Below are positions 1 to 5,390 of a stretch of DNA of 5,390 bases, one piece after another. The position numbers and the translations under genes are program-made. The stretch is from the NCBI GenBank assembly GCA_034439975.1, contig JAWXBK010000056.1, forward strand, positions 1-5,390, given 5' to 3'. Origin of the DNA: JAWXBK01 sp034439975 (GTDB lineage: Bacteria; Pseudomonadota; Alphaproteobacteria; Dongiales; Dongiaceae). The notes beneath the pieces were generated by a model. That model saw only the letters and a program-made list of their open reading frames with translations, had not been told where the DNA came from and did no database searches. Each line of letters opens with the position of its first letter. The stretch's first letter is position 1.

Positions 1-111
1 CGCGGCCGGCCAGCCGCTCGCGTGTCGTGGCGGCAATGGAGCCGCCCGGCCGCCGGGACGGCCAAGGCCGGTCATCCCGCAAACCCGGGTCCGGATAACA
101 GAACGGCAGCG
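1..111. other. Left-edge segment with no assignable gene
   Basis: No gene can be identified here. One plus-strand frame is open from the window edge and closes at a TAA at 96-98; if real it would be the last 31 or so codons of an upstream gene, with a short Arg/Gly/Pro-rich tail I cannot match to a family. Another plus frame is open from the edge straight into the J-domain gene, including a GTG at 22. On the minus strand an ATG at 75-73 reads open to the edge but its product resembles nothing I know. High GC content makes such open frames expected by chance. No clear promoter or strong ribosome binding site is visible ahead of position 112. Confidence 0.3.
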
Positions 112-969
112 ATGCGCGATCCTTACCGCATTCTCGGCGTCCGCTCCGACAGCGATCAGGCAACGCTGCGCCGGGCGTTCCACCGTCTGGCCAAGCTCTA
201 CCATCCCGATCTGCATCCGGGCGACCAGTCGATCGAGCAGCGCTTCAAGGAGATTTCGGCCGCCTACTCGCTGGTCGCCGATCCCGACCGGCGCTCGCGC
301 TACGACCGCGGCGAAGCCGAACGCAACGAACCCTGGACCCCGGCCGAGACCGCACGACCTTTCGATCGCGATTTCTTCCGCGAGGATGCGGAATGGTTCG
401 AGGCAGCCGCGCCCGACCCCGAGCCCGAGGGCGAAACGGAAGACTGGTTCTCGCGGATCGGCCGCCCCCGCCCGGCCCACGCGCCATCGCGAATGCGCGG
501 CGCCGACGTGACCCATCTGGTCCGGATCGGCTTTGCGGAGGCGGCGCGCGGTGGACGCAAGCTGCTGCGCTTTGGCGACGGCACGCGCATCGAGTTCCAT
601 ATTCCGCCGGGCACGGTCGATCGCGACATCGTCAAGCTCGACGGGCAGGGTCGTCCGGGCGTCGGCGGCGCGCCATCGGGCGATGCCTTCCTCGACCTGC
701 GTGTCGCCGAACATCCGCGCATGCGCCGCGACGGGTACGACATCGTCGTCGACGTTCCGCTGACGCCGGAGCAGTTCCGCGCCGGCGCGCGGGTCATCAT
801 CCCGACCCTGGATGGCGACCGACCGTTGAACGTGCCGCCCGATCGGGAACCCAATACCGAGATCCGGCTCGAATCGGCCGGCATCGTCGATCCCTTCAAG
901 CACCGTCGCGGCGATCTGGTGATCCGGTTGATCTATACCCCCGCCCCGCAGGCGGCAGCCAACCGCTAA
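112..969 (+). CDS. J-domain co-chaperone, class B DnaJ/CbpA-like
   Basis: Predicted cytoplasmic co-chaperone that would stimulate the ATPase of DnaK (Hsp70) and deliver client proteins. The 285-residue product starts with a J domain (about residues 3-66: DPYRILGV opening, HPD motif at 31-33, closing helix with RRSRYDRGE). A linker of about residues 67-130 is acidic and rich in Trp/Phe rather than a typical Gly/Phe region. Two beta-rich DnaJ C-terminal substrate-binding domains follow (about 131-205 and 206-278). There are no cysteine zinc-finger repeats, so this is not DnaJ itself but the CbpA type; E. coli CbpA is similar in length (306 residues). I chose the ATG at 112 because the J domain begins right after it. 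A GTG at 22 in the same frame would add a 30-residue Pro/Ala/Arg-rich leader with no family support. The ribosome binding site is weak. In other alphaproteobacteria J-protein genes occur near fabI and aroC, which fits; a functional link is not established. Confidence 0.88.
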   Translation: MRDPYRILGVRSDSDQATLRRAFHRLAKLYHPDLHPGDQSIEQRFKEISAAYSLVADPDRRSRYDRGEAERNEPWTPAETARPFDRDFFREDAEWFEAAAPDPEPEGETEDWFSRIGRPRPAHAPSRMRGADVTHLVRIGFAEAARGGRKLLRFGDGTRIEFHIPPGTVDRDIVKLDGQGRPGVGGAPSGDAFLDLRVAEHPRMRRDGYDIVVDVPLTPEQFRAGARVIIPTLDGDRPLNVPPDREPNTEIRLESAGIVDPFKHRRGDLVIRLIYTPAPQAAANR

Positions 970-1009
970 CCCCGCGCGCAATTCCGACACGGTCCACCGC
1001 TCGCGAGGT

Positions 1010-1031
1010 CGCCGAAAACGGCGGTTTCTTT
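1010..1031 (+). terminator. Short hairpin with T-rich tail after the J-domain gene
   Basis: A perfect 5-bp G+C-rich stem (CGCCG at 1010-1014 paired with CGGCG at 1019-1023) closes an AAAA loop and is followed by G and then TTTCTTT (1025-1031). It sits 40 bases after the J-domain gene's stop codon. This has the form of a small Rho-independent terminator. The stem is short and the T tract interrupted, so termination may be partial or the resemblance fortuitous. Confidence 0.5.
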
Positions 1032-1057
1032 GCCCTTTTGGCCCTTTGGTGTAGGAT
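1030..1057 (+). promoter_or_regulatory. Candidate sigma70-type promoter for fabI-aroC
   Basis: TTGCCC at 1030-1035 matches the -35 consensus at 4 of 6 positions, and TAGGAT at 1052-1057 matches the -10 consensus at 4 of 6, with a 16-base spacer. Transcription would begin near 1064, giving a leader of roughly 23 bases before the fabI ATG. The -35 box overlaps the end of the presumed terminator, so one transcription unit would end where the next begins. This rests on motif match only. Confidence 0.4.
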
Positions 1058-1072
1058 GCCCACATTCCGCAC

Positions 1073-1077
1073 GAGGG
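1073..1077 (+). promoter_or_regulatory. Ribosome binding site of fabI
   Basis: GAGGG lies nine bases before the ATG at 1087, a good Shine-Dalgarno distance. It supports 1087 as the start over the in-frame ATG at 1108, whose nearest purine run (AAGGA at 1100-1104) is only three bases away. Confidence 0.5.
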
Positions 1078-1086
1078 CTCCGGAAA

Positions 1087-1925
1087 ATGGATAAATCACA
1101 AGGACTTATGGCCGGAAAACGCGGGCTCGTCATGGGCGTCGCGAACGAACGGTCGATCGGCTGGGGCATCGCCCGCGCGCTCGCCGATCACGGTGCGGAT
1201 CTTGCCTTCACCTATCAGGGCGATGCGCTCGGCAAACGCGTCAAACCGCTCGCCGAAACGGTGGGATCGACGCTCTGCGTCGATTGCGATGTCACCGACG
1301 ATGCCGCTATCGACCGCGCTTTCGCCGAGATCGAGAGTGCCTGGGGCGGTCTCGACTTCGTCGTGCATGCGATCGCGTTTCCGACAAGGAAGAGCTGAAG
1401 GGCGAGTATCTCGACACGACGCGCGGCAATTTCCTGCGCACACTCGATATCTCCTGCTACTCGTTCACCGCGGTCGCGCAGCGCGCGACGCGATTGATGA
1501 AGAACGGCGGCAGCCTCGTCACGCTCACCTACTATGGCGCCGAGCGCGTGATGCCCCACTACAATGTGATGGGCGTCGCGAAGGCCGCGCTCGAGGCTAG
1601 CGTCCGTTATCTCGCCGCCGATCTCGGTGGCCGCAATATTCGCGTCAACGCGATTTCGGCCGGTCCGATAAAGACACTGGCCGCATCCGGCATCGGCGAT
1701 TTCCGTTACATCCTGAAATGGAACGAGCTCAACGCACCGCTGAAGCGCAATGTCACGATCGACCAGGTCGGCGGTGCCGGGCTCTATCTGCTGAGCGATC
1801 TGTCGGCCGGTGTAACCGGCGAAGTGCATCACGTCGACAGCGGATATCACGTCGTCGGCATGTTGCGCACCGATGCCGCGGGTCCGGTGTCGGAAATGCT
1901 GAAGAATTTCGACGTAAAATCCTGA
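1087..1925 (+). CDS. fabI: Enoyl-[acyl-carrier-protein] reductase (NADH), FabI, frameshifted
   Basis: FabI catalyses the last step of each fatty-acid elongation cycle: NAD(P)H-dependent reduction of trans-2-enoyl-ACP in the cytoplasm. As written the gene is broken. The frame opening at 1087 runs 98 codons into FabI, then reads five foreign codons and stops at TGA 1396-1398, while the rest of FabI continues in the frame one base back, from about 1380 to the TGA at 1923-1925. Restoring one T to the TTT at 1378-1380 gives a continuous 279-residue protein of normal length. Repaired numbering: short-chain dehydrogenase fold with an N-terminal cofactor-binding segment (GVANERSIGWGIA, 17-29), a conserved SDKEELKG join at 99-106, and the enoyl-reductase Y-x6-K catalytic pair Tyr159/Lys166 (E. 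coli Tyr156/Lys163), plus Tyr149 aligning with E. coli Tyr146. Both halves look under normal constraint, so a sequencing indel or recent mutation is likelier than an old pseudogene. aroC follows after 12 bases. Confidence 0.93.
1378..1381 (+). other. Frameshift point in fabI (one base missing)
   Basis: Upstream, FabI is read as ...HAIAF ending on TTT at 1378-1380. The expected continuation SDKEELKG appears only if reading resumes at 1380 (TCC GAC AAG GAA), so one base is missing at or beside this T run. The site lacks the X XXY YYZ form of a classical -1 slippery heptamer, and the run is too short for typical transcriptional slippage. Confidence 0.9.
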
Positions 1926-1937
1926 TCGAATCCGGCG

Positions 1938-3020
1938 ATGTCGCATAACAGCTTCGGGCATCTGTTTCGTTTCACCACCTGGGGCGAAAGCCACGGCCCG
2001 GCGATCGGTTGCGTGGTCGACGGCACGCCGCCGGGAATCGCGCTCGAGGAAAGTGATATCCAGCATTGGCTCGATCGCCGCCGGCCCGGTCAGTCGCGCT
2101 TCACGACCCAGCGACGCGAATCCGACAAGGTCGAAATCCTGTCCGGTCTGTTCGAAGGCCGCACCACCGGCACGCCGATTAGTTTGCTGATCCGCAATGA
2201 GGATGTCCGCTCGAAGGACTACAGCGACATCGCCGAGAAATTCCGCCCCGGCCATGCCGATTACACCTACTGGGCCAAATATGGCCGGCGCGACTATCGC
2301 GGCGGCGGGCGCTCATCGGCACGCGAAACCGCATCTCGGGTCGCGGCCGGCGGCGTCGCACGGAAATTGCTCGCCCATGTGCTCGGCTACGAGGTTTCCA
2401 TACGCGGCGCGCTCGTCGCGATTGGCGAGAAACCCATCGACCGCGGCAACTGGGACTGGGCCGCCGTCGAAAACAACCCGTTCTGGTCGCCCGATGCGGC
2501 GATCGTATCGCAGTGGGAGGACTATCTCGACGGCGCACGCAAATCCGGCAATTCGCTCGGCGCCGTGATCGAGATCGTCGCCTCGGGCATTCCGGCCGGA
2601 CTAGGCGCTCCGATCTACGGCAAACTCGATGCCGATCTTGCCGGCGCGATGATGAGCATCAATGCGGTCAAGGGTGTCGAGATCGGTGCCGGATTTGCCG
2701 CAGCGCGGCTGACCGGCGAAGAGAATGCCGACGAGATGCACATGGAAGGCGACGCGGTTCGCTTTCTGTCCAATCGGGCCGGCGGCGTACTGGGTGGAAT
2801 CTCTTCCGGTCAGGACATCGTCGTGCGCTTCGCGGTGAAACCGACCAGTTCGATTCTGACCGCGCGCCGCACCGTCACGGCCGGGGGTGACGACACCGAA
2901 ATCCAGACCAAAGGGCGGCACGATCCCTGCGTCGGTATCCGCGCGGTGCCGGTCGGCGAAGCCATGATGGCTCTCGTACTCGCCGATCATCTGCTGCGCC
3001 ATCGCGGACAGAACGGATAA
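1938..3020 (+). CDS. aroC: Chorismate synthase
   Basis: Chorismate synthase converts 5-enolpyruvylshikimate 3-phosphate (EPSP) to chorismate, the last shikimate-pathway step and branch point to aromatic amino acids and folate. It is a cytoplasmic enzyme that needs reduced FMN. The 360-residue product is full length (E. coli AroC is 361). Visible family motifs are the N-terminal GHLFRFTTWGESHG (7-20, with active-site His19), RPGHADYTYW (103-112, with the conserved His106), the Arg/Gly-rich GRRDYRGGGRSSARETASR (116-134), GGISSGQDI (286-294), and the C-terminal RHDPCVGIRAVPVGEAM (327-343, with conserved Asp329). The start is secure because the MSHNSFGHLF opening is typical of the family. It begins 12 bases after fabI with no promoter or terminator between them and only a weak ribosome binding site, so co-transcription, possibly with translational coupling, is likely. 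No missing residues or odd composition were seen. Confidence 0.97.
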   Translation: MSHNSFGHLFRFTTWGESHGPAIGCVVDGTPPGIALEESDIQHWLDRRRPGQSRFTTQRRESDKVEILSGLFEGRTTGTPISLLIRNEDVRSKDYSDIAEKFRPGHADYTYWAKYGRRDYRGGGRSSARETASRVAAGGVARKLLAHVLGYEVSIRGALVAIGEKPIDRGNWDWAAVENNPFWSPDAAIVSQWEDYLDGARKSGNSLGAVIEIVASGIPAGLGAPIYGKLDADLAGAMMSINAVKGVEIGAGFAAARLTGEENADEMHMEGDAVRFLSNRAGGVLGGISSGQDIVVRFAVKPTSSILTARRTVTAGGDDTEIQTKGRHDPCVGIRAVPVGEAMMALVLADHLLRHRGQNG

Positions 3021-3033
3021 TCCCACACAACCG

Positions 3034-3053
3034 CTTGCCGATCGGCCGGCAAG
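3034..3053. repeat. Perfect 7-bp inverted repeat between aroC and sppA
   Basis: CTTGCCG (3034-3040) and CGGCAAG (3047-3053) are exact inverted copies around the 6-base spacer ATCGGC. A second palindrome, GCCGATCGGC (3037-3046), overlaps the left arm. The hairpin lies 14 bases after the aroC stop codon and ends 19 bases before the sppA start. No T tract follows on the plus strand, so a standard Rho-independent terminator is unlikely. It could be a processing or stability stem-loop in a shared transcript, or a protein-binding operator. Confidence 0.6.
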
Positions 3054-3062
3054 ACCATATCT

Positions 3063-3070
3063 GAAAGAAG
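3063..3070 (+). promoter_or_regulatory. Probable ribosome binding site of sppA
   Basis: The purine run GAAAGAAG ends two bases before the ATG at 3073; its GAAAG part is five bases from the ATG. It is a modest Shine-Dalgarno match. It supports the start at 3073, which keeps the N-terminal membrane anchor; the next in-frame ATG (3181) would remove it. Confidence 0.4.
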
Positions 3071-3072
3071 TC

Positions 3073-4842
3073 ATGCGCCTGCTGCGATGGATCGGATATG
3101 TGATCGTCGGGCTGTTCGCCACGGTCGGCGCACTGCTCGTTGTTGCCGTGGTCGGCGCCGCCCTCGCCTGGCGCAATTTCATGGGACCGACGGAACCGGT
3201 TCCGGACCGCGCCGTGCTGCAGGCCGATCTGCGCGCCGGAATCGTCGAGACCGAACCCTATTATGTACCGCTGATCAGCGATTTCGATCGCAGTTTGACG
3301 TTGCGCGATCTCATCGAGACGCTTCACGCCGCAGCGGACGACGAGCGGGTCGCCGGGCTCATTGTGCGGGTCAATGGCAGCAAACTCAGCCTCGCACAGA
3401 TCCAGGAACTGCGCGATGCCGTCGCCGCCTTCCGCGCGGGCGGCAAGCGGGCGGTCGCGTTTGCCGAAACCTTCGGCGAGACCGGCAGCGGCACGCTCGA
3501 TTACTATCTCGCGAGCGCCTTCGACGAAGTCTGGCTGCAGCCTTCCGGCGAGCTCGATATCACCGGCATCCTGATCGAGCAGCCCTTCATGCGCGAGCTG
3601 CTGACCGACCTTGGCGTCGTGCCGGAGTTTGCCGCGCGCGAGGATTACAAATCGGCGGTCGAGATGTTCACCCGCGATTCCATGTCGCCGGCGCATCGCC
3701 GCAATCTGGAACAGCTCCTGCGCTCCTGGATGGATCAGATCGCGGGCGATATCGCGGCCGATCGCGCGCTGGATAGTTCCGCCGTGCAGGATCTGATCGA
3801 TCGCGCGCCGCACAGCGCCGCCGCCGCCATCGAGGCCGGGCTGGTCGATGGGCTCGCCTACAGCGACGAAATCGAGGCGGCAGCGATCGAGCAAGCCGGC
3901 GACCGGGCGGCAGTCTACGACCTCGCCGACTATGCCTGGCAAATGGAGGCACCGGCGGATGCGTTGCCCGTCGCATTGGTCTATGGCGTCGGAGCGATCC
4001 ATCTCGGCACCGGCGAGTCCGGCTTCGGTGGCAGCGGCAACATCGATGCCGATGTCCTTGTCGACGCGTTGCGCAAGGCGCGCGCGGTCGAAGATGTGGC
4101 CGCTGTCGTTCTGCGGGTCGACAGCCCGGGCGGTTCCTATGTCGCCTCGGACACGATCTGGCGCGAAGTCGAGCGCACGCGGGAAGCCGGCATTCCGGTG
4201 GTCGTCTCGATGGGCAATGTAGCGGCCTCGGGCGGCTATTTCATCGCAGCGCCGGCCAGCGCCATTGTTGCCGACCCGGCCACGGTCACCGGCTCGATCG
4301 GCGTCGTCTCCGGCAAGTTCGTTCTCGACGATCTCTGGGCCGAAATCGGAATCGACTGGGATGCCATCGGCTTCGGTGCCAACGCCGGCATCTTTAGCCC
4401 CAACCGCCCGTTCACCGAGCCGCAATGGCAGCAGCTCAACGAGACTCTCGATCGGATCTATGCCGACTTCCTCCAGCGCGTCGCCGAAGGCCGCGATCTC
4501 GATGCCGCGGCGGTGCGCGCATCGGCGCAGGGCCAGATCTGGAGCGGCGAGGATGCGCTCGAGCGCGGCCTGATCGACGAACTCGGCGGGCTGCATCGCG
4601 CGATCGAAGTGGCGCTCGAGGAAGGCGGCCATTCGCCCGATGCGTCCTATGACCTCATCGTTGTGCGCGGCGATCGATTTGGCGTCGACAGTACGTTCGA
4701 AGAATCGGCGAGTCTCTGGGCCGATCTGCGTTCGGCAACGACATTGATCGCGGAATTCTCGCGCTGGCTTGCGATTCGGCAGCAACTCTCGAACGGACCC
4801 GCTTTGCTTGCCGACCCCGCTCTTTCGGAGCCGCTGCGCTAG
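3073..4842 (+). CDS. sppA: Signal peptide peptidase SppA, 67K type (protease IV, family S49)
   Basis: Inner-membrane serine protease that degrades signal peptides left in the membrane after preprotein processing. The 589-residue product has the tandem-domain 67K layout (E. coli SppA is 618). Residues 8-33 form one hydrophobic anchor (IGYVIVGLFATVGALLVVAVV core) after a short basic start, placing the body in the periplasm. The first S49 domain (about 90-260) carries EDYKSAVE with Lys193, which aligns with the catalytic Lys209 of E. coli. The second (about 298-520) carries VLRVDSPGG (346-354) and GNVAASGGYF (381-390) with nucleophile Ser386 (E. coli Ser409), then TVTGSIGVVSGKF (364-codon region, near 394-406). 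The Ser-Lys dyad split between the two domains is a hallmark of this type, so the enzyme should be active. It follows aroC by 52 bases in the same direction; shared transcription is possible but the hairpin between them leaves this open. It converges on tlyA with a 12-base gap. Confidence 0.95.
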   Translation: MRLLRWIGYVIVGLFATVGALLVVAVVGAALAWRNFMGPTEPVPDRAVLQADLRAGIVETEPYYVPLISDFDRSLTLRDLIETLHAAADDERVAGLIVRVNGSKLSLAQIQELRDAVAAFRAGGKRAVAFAETFGETGSGTLDYYLASAFDEVWLQPSGELDITGILIEQPFMRELLTDLGVVPEFAAREDYKSAVEMFTRDSMSPAHRRNLEQLLRSWMDQIAGDIAADRALDSSAVQDLIDRAPHSAAAAIEAGLVDGLAYSDEIEAAAIEQAGDRAAVYDLADYAWQMEAPADALPVALVYGVGAIHLGTGESGFGGSGNIDADVLVDALRKARAVEDVAAVVLRVDSPGGSYVASDTIWREVERTREAGIPVVVSMGNVAASGGYFIAAPASAIVADPATVTGSIGVVSGKFVLDDLWAEIGIDWDAIGFGANAGIFSPNRPFTEPQWQQLNETLDRIYADFLQRVAEGRDLDAAAVRASAQGQIWSGEDALERGLIDELGGLHRAIEVALEEGGHSPDASYDLIVVRGDRFGVDSTFEESASLWADLRSATTLIAEFSRWLAIRQQLSNGPALLADPALSEPLR

Positions 4843-4854
4843 GGGGCGCCGGCG

Positions 4855-5390
4855 TCAGTCTTTCTTCGCGGCAATCAGGAACTCGCGATTGCCATCGGCG
4901 CCGGTGATCGGGCTGTCGGCGATACCGATGACCTGCCAGCCGGGCTGTGCGCCCAGCCAGGCGCGGATTCGGTCGCAAACCGCCTCATGCAACGCGGGGG
5001 CGCGCACGATGCCGCCTTTGCCCACCTGATCCGGACCGACCTCGAATTGCGGCTTGATGAGCGCCACCATCCGGCAACCGGATGAAGCAAACGACATCGG
5101 CGTCGGCAACACGGTTTCAAGCCCGATGAAACTCGCATCGCACACGATGATATCGATTGGCTCGGGTACCTGACCTTCAGACAGATGGCGCGCGTTGATT
5201 CGTTCGAGCACTACGACCCGCGCGTCCTGGCGCAGCTTCCAGGCAAGTTGCCCGTGCCCGACATCGACGGCATAGATGCGCGCCGCACCGCGCGCCAGCA
5301 ACACGTCGGTAAATCCGCCGGTCGACGCGCCGACATCGAGACAGATCGCACCCGCCGGATCGATCGCGAAATTATCGAGCGCGCGCTCGA
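4855..5390 (-). CDS. tlyA: TlyA-family rRNA 2'-O-methyltransferase (hemolysin A family), 5' end outside window
   Basis: TlyA-type enzymes methylate ribose 2'-OH groups in ribosomal RNA (in mycobacteria 16S C1409 and 23S C1920) using S-adenosylmethionine; methylation underlies capreomycin sensitivity there. The family's hemolysin label is historical. The C-terminal 177 residues are visible, ending at a TGA at 4857-4855. They contain the FtsJ/RrmJ-like Rossmann methyltransferase domain: SAM-binding motif I LDVGASTGGFTD, then YAVDVGHGQLAWKLR, the acidic VCDASFIGL with catalytic Asp, LIKPQFEVG with catalytic Lys, and the closing SPITGADGNREFLIAAKK. The missing part, about 70-75 residues judged from the family's usual 240-270, should hold the N-terminal S4 RNA-binding domain. 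A GTG at 5304 is not the true start, because motif I lies upstream of it in the same frame. Exact target nucleotides in this organism are not known. Confidence 0.93.
   Translation of the reverse strand, partial: ERALDNFAIDPAGAICLDVGASTGGFTDVLLARGAARIYAVDVGHGQLAWKLRQDARVVVLERINARHLSEGQVPEPIDIIVCDASFIGLETVLPTPMSFASSGCRMVALIKPQFEVGPDQVGKGGIVRAPALHEAVCDRIRAWLGAQPGWQVIGIADSPITGADGNREFLIAAKKD

Noticed and set aside
22..111. GTG start at 22 that would extend the J-protein by 30 residues.
   Set aside because: The extension is a Pro/Ala/Arg-rich sequence without family support, and the J domain begins immediately after the ATG at 112. It is not excluded, because no in-frame stop lies between the window edge and 112.
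1375..1380. Ala97 of FabI at the position of E. coli Gly93, where substitutions give triclosan or diazaborine resistance.
   Set aside because: Alanine is the natural residue at this position in triclosan-sensitive enzymes such as S. aureus FabI, so no resistance can be inferred.
1215..2255. A 346-codon open frame on the minus strand opposite fabI and aroC.
   Set aside because: The same codon-bias effect explains it: it is in register with the second part of fabI and with aroC. No domain is recognisable, and it crosses two well-supported genes.
3035..3061. Possible sppA promoter (TTGCCG at 3035-3040 with CATATC at 3056-3061).
   Set aside because: The -10 match is only 3 of 6, the spacer is 15 bases, and transcription would start within a few bases of the ATG, leaving no room for the ribosome binding site.
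2875..4785. A 636-codon open frame on the minus strand opposite sppA.
   Set aside because: Its codons align exactly opposite those of sppA. In this register antisense stops need TTA, CTA or TCA sense codons, which are rare in GC-rich genomes. The product has no recognisable domain, while sppA has full family motifs.
4836..4849. GCGC-TAGGGG-GCGC as a possible terminator at the end of sppA.
   Set aside because: The stem is only 4 bp and is not followed by a T tract on either strand.
5375..5390. A perfect 16-bp palindrome (TCGAGCGC then GCGCTCGA) at the right edge.
   Set aside because: It lies inside the tlyA coding frame, encoding ERAL, and alternating GC-rich codons produce such palindromes readily. 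Nothing else suggests a regulatory role.

Overview
The window is a GC-rich stretch of bacterial chromosome with ordinary housekeeping content and dense gene packing. The gene order (J-domain protein, fabI, aroC), the FabI, AroC and TlyA sequence styles, and the codon usage point to an alphaproteobacterium. I cannot fix the order: Rhodospirillales-like, Parvibaculum-like and Sphingomonadales-like lineages all remain possible. I see no insertion sequence, integrase, CRISPR array, tRNA or rRNA, and base composition does not break sharply anywhere.

Layout from left to right. Positions 1-111 have no assignable gene; they may hold the tail of an upstream gene. A plus-strand class B (CbpA-type) J-domain co-chaperone gene runs 112-969. 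It is followed by a compact hairpin and T-tract that could be its terminator, running directly into a plausible sigma70-type promoter for fabI. fabI (enoyl-ACP reductase) spans 1087-1925 but is split by a one-base frameshift near 1378-1381. Restoring one T in the TTT run gives a complete 279-residue FabI with intact catalytic residues. aroC (chorismate synthase, complete, 360 residues) starts only 12 bases after fabI and is probably co-transcribed with it. A 52-base gap with a perfect 7-bp inverted repeat separates aroC from sppA (67K-type protease IV, 589 residues, both catalytic residues visible). sppA converges, with 12 bases between stop codons, on the 3' part of tlyA (rRNA 2'-O-methyltransferase) on the minus strand, which runs off the right edge.

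The genes do not form one pathway. FabI completes each fatty-acid elongation cycle, AroC closes the shikimate pathway, SppA degrades leftover signal peptides in the inner membrane, the J-protein is a presumed partner of DnaK, and TlyA modifies ribosomal RNA. I do not see a previously undescribed system here. The observation most worth checking is the fabI frameshift, most likely a sequencing or assembly indel, otherwise a very recent lesion in a normally important gene.
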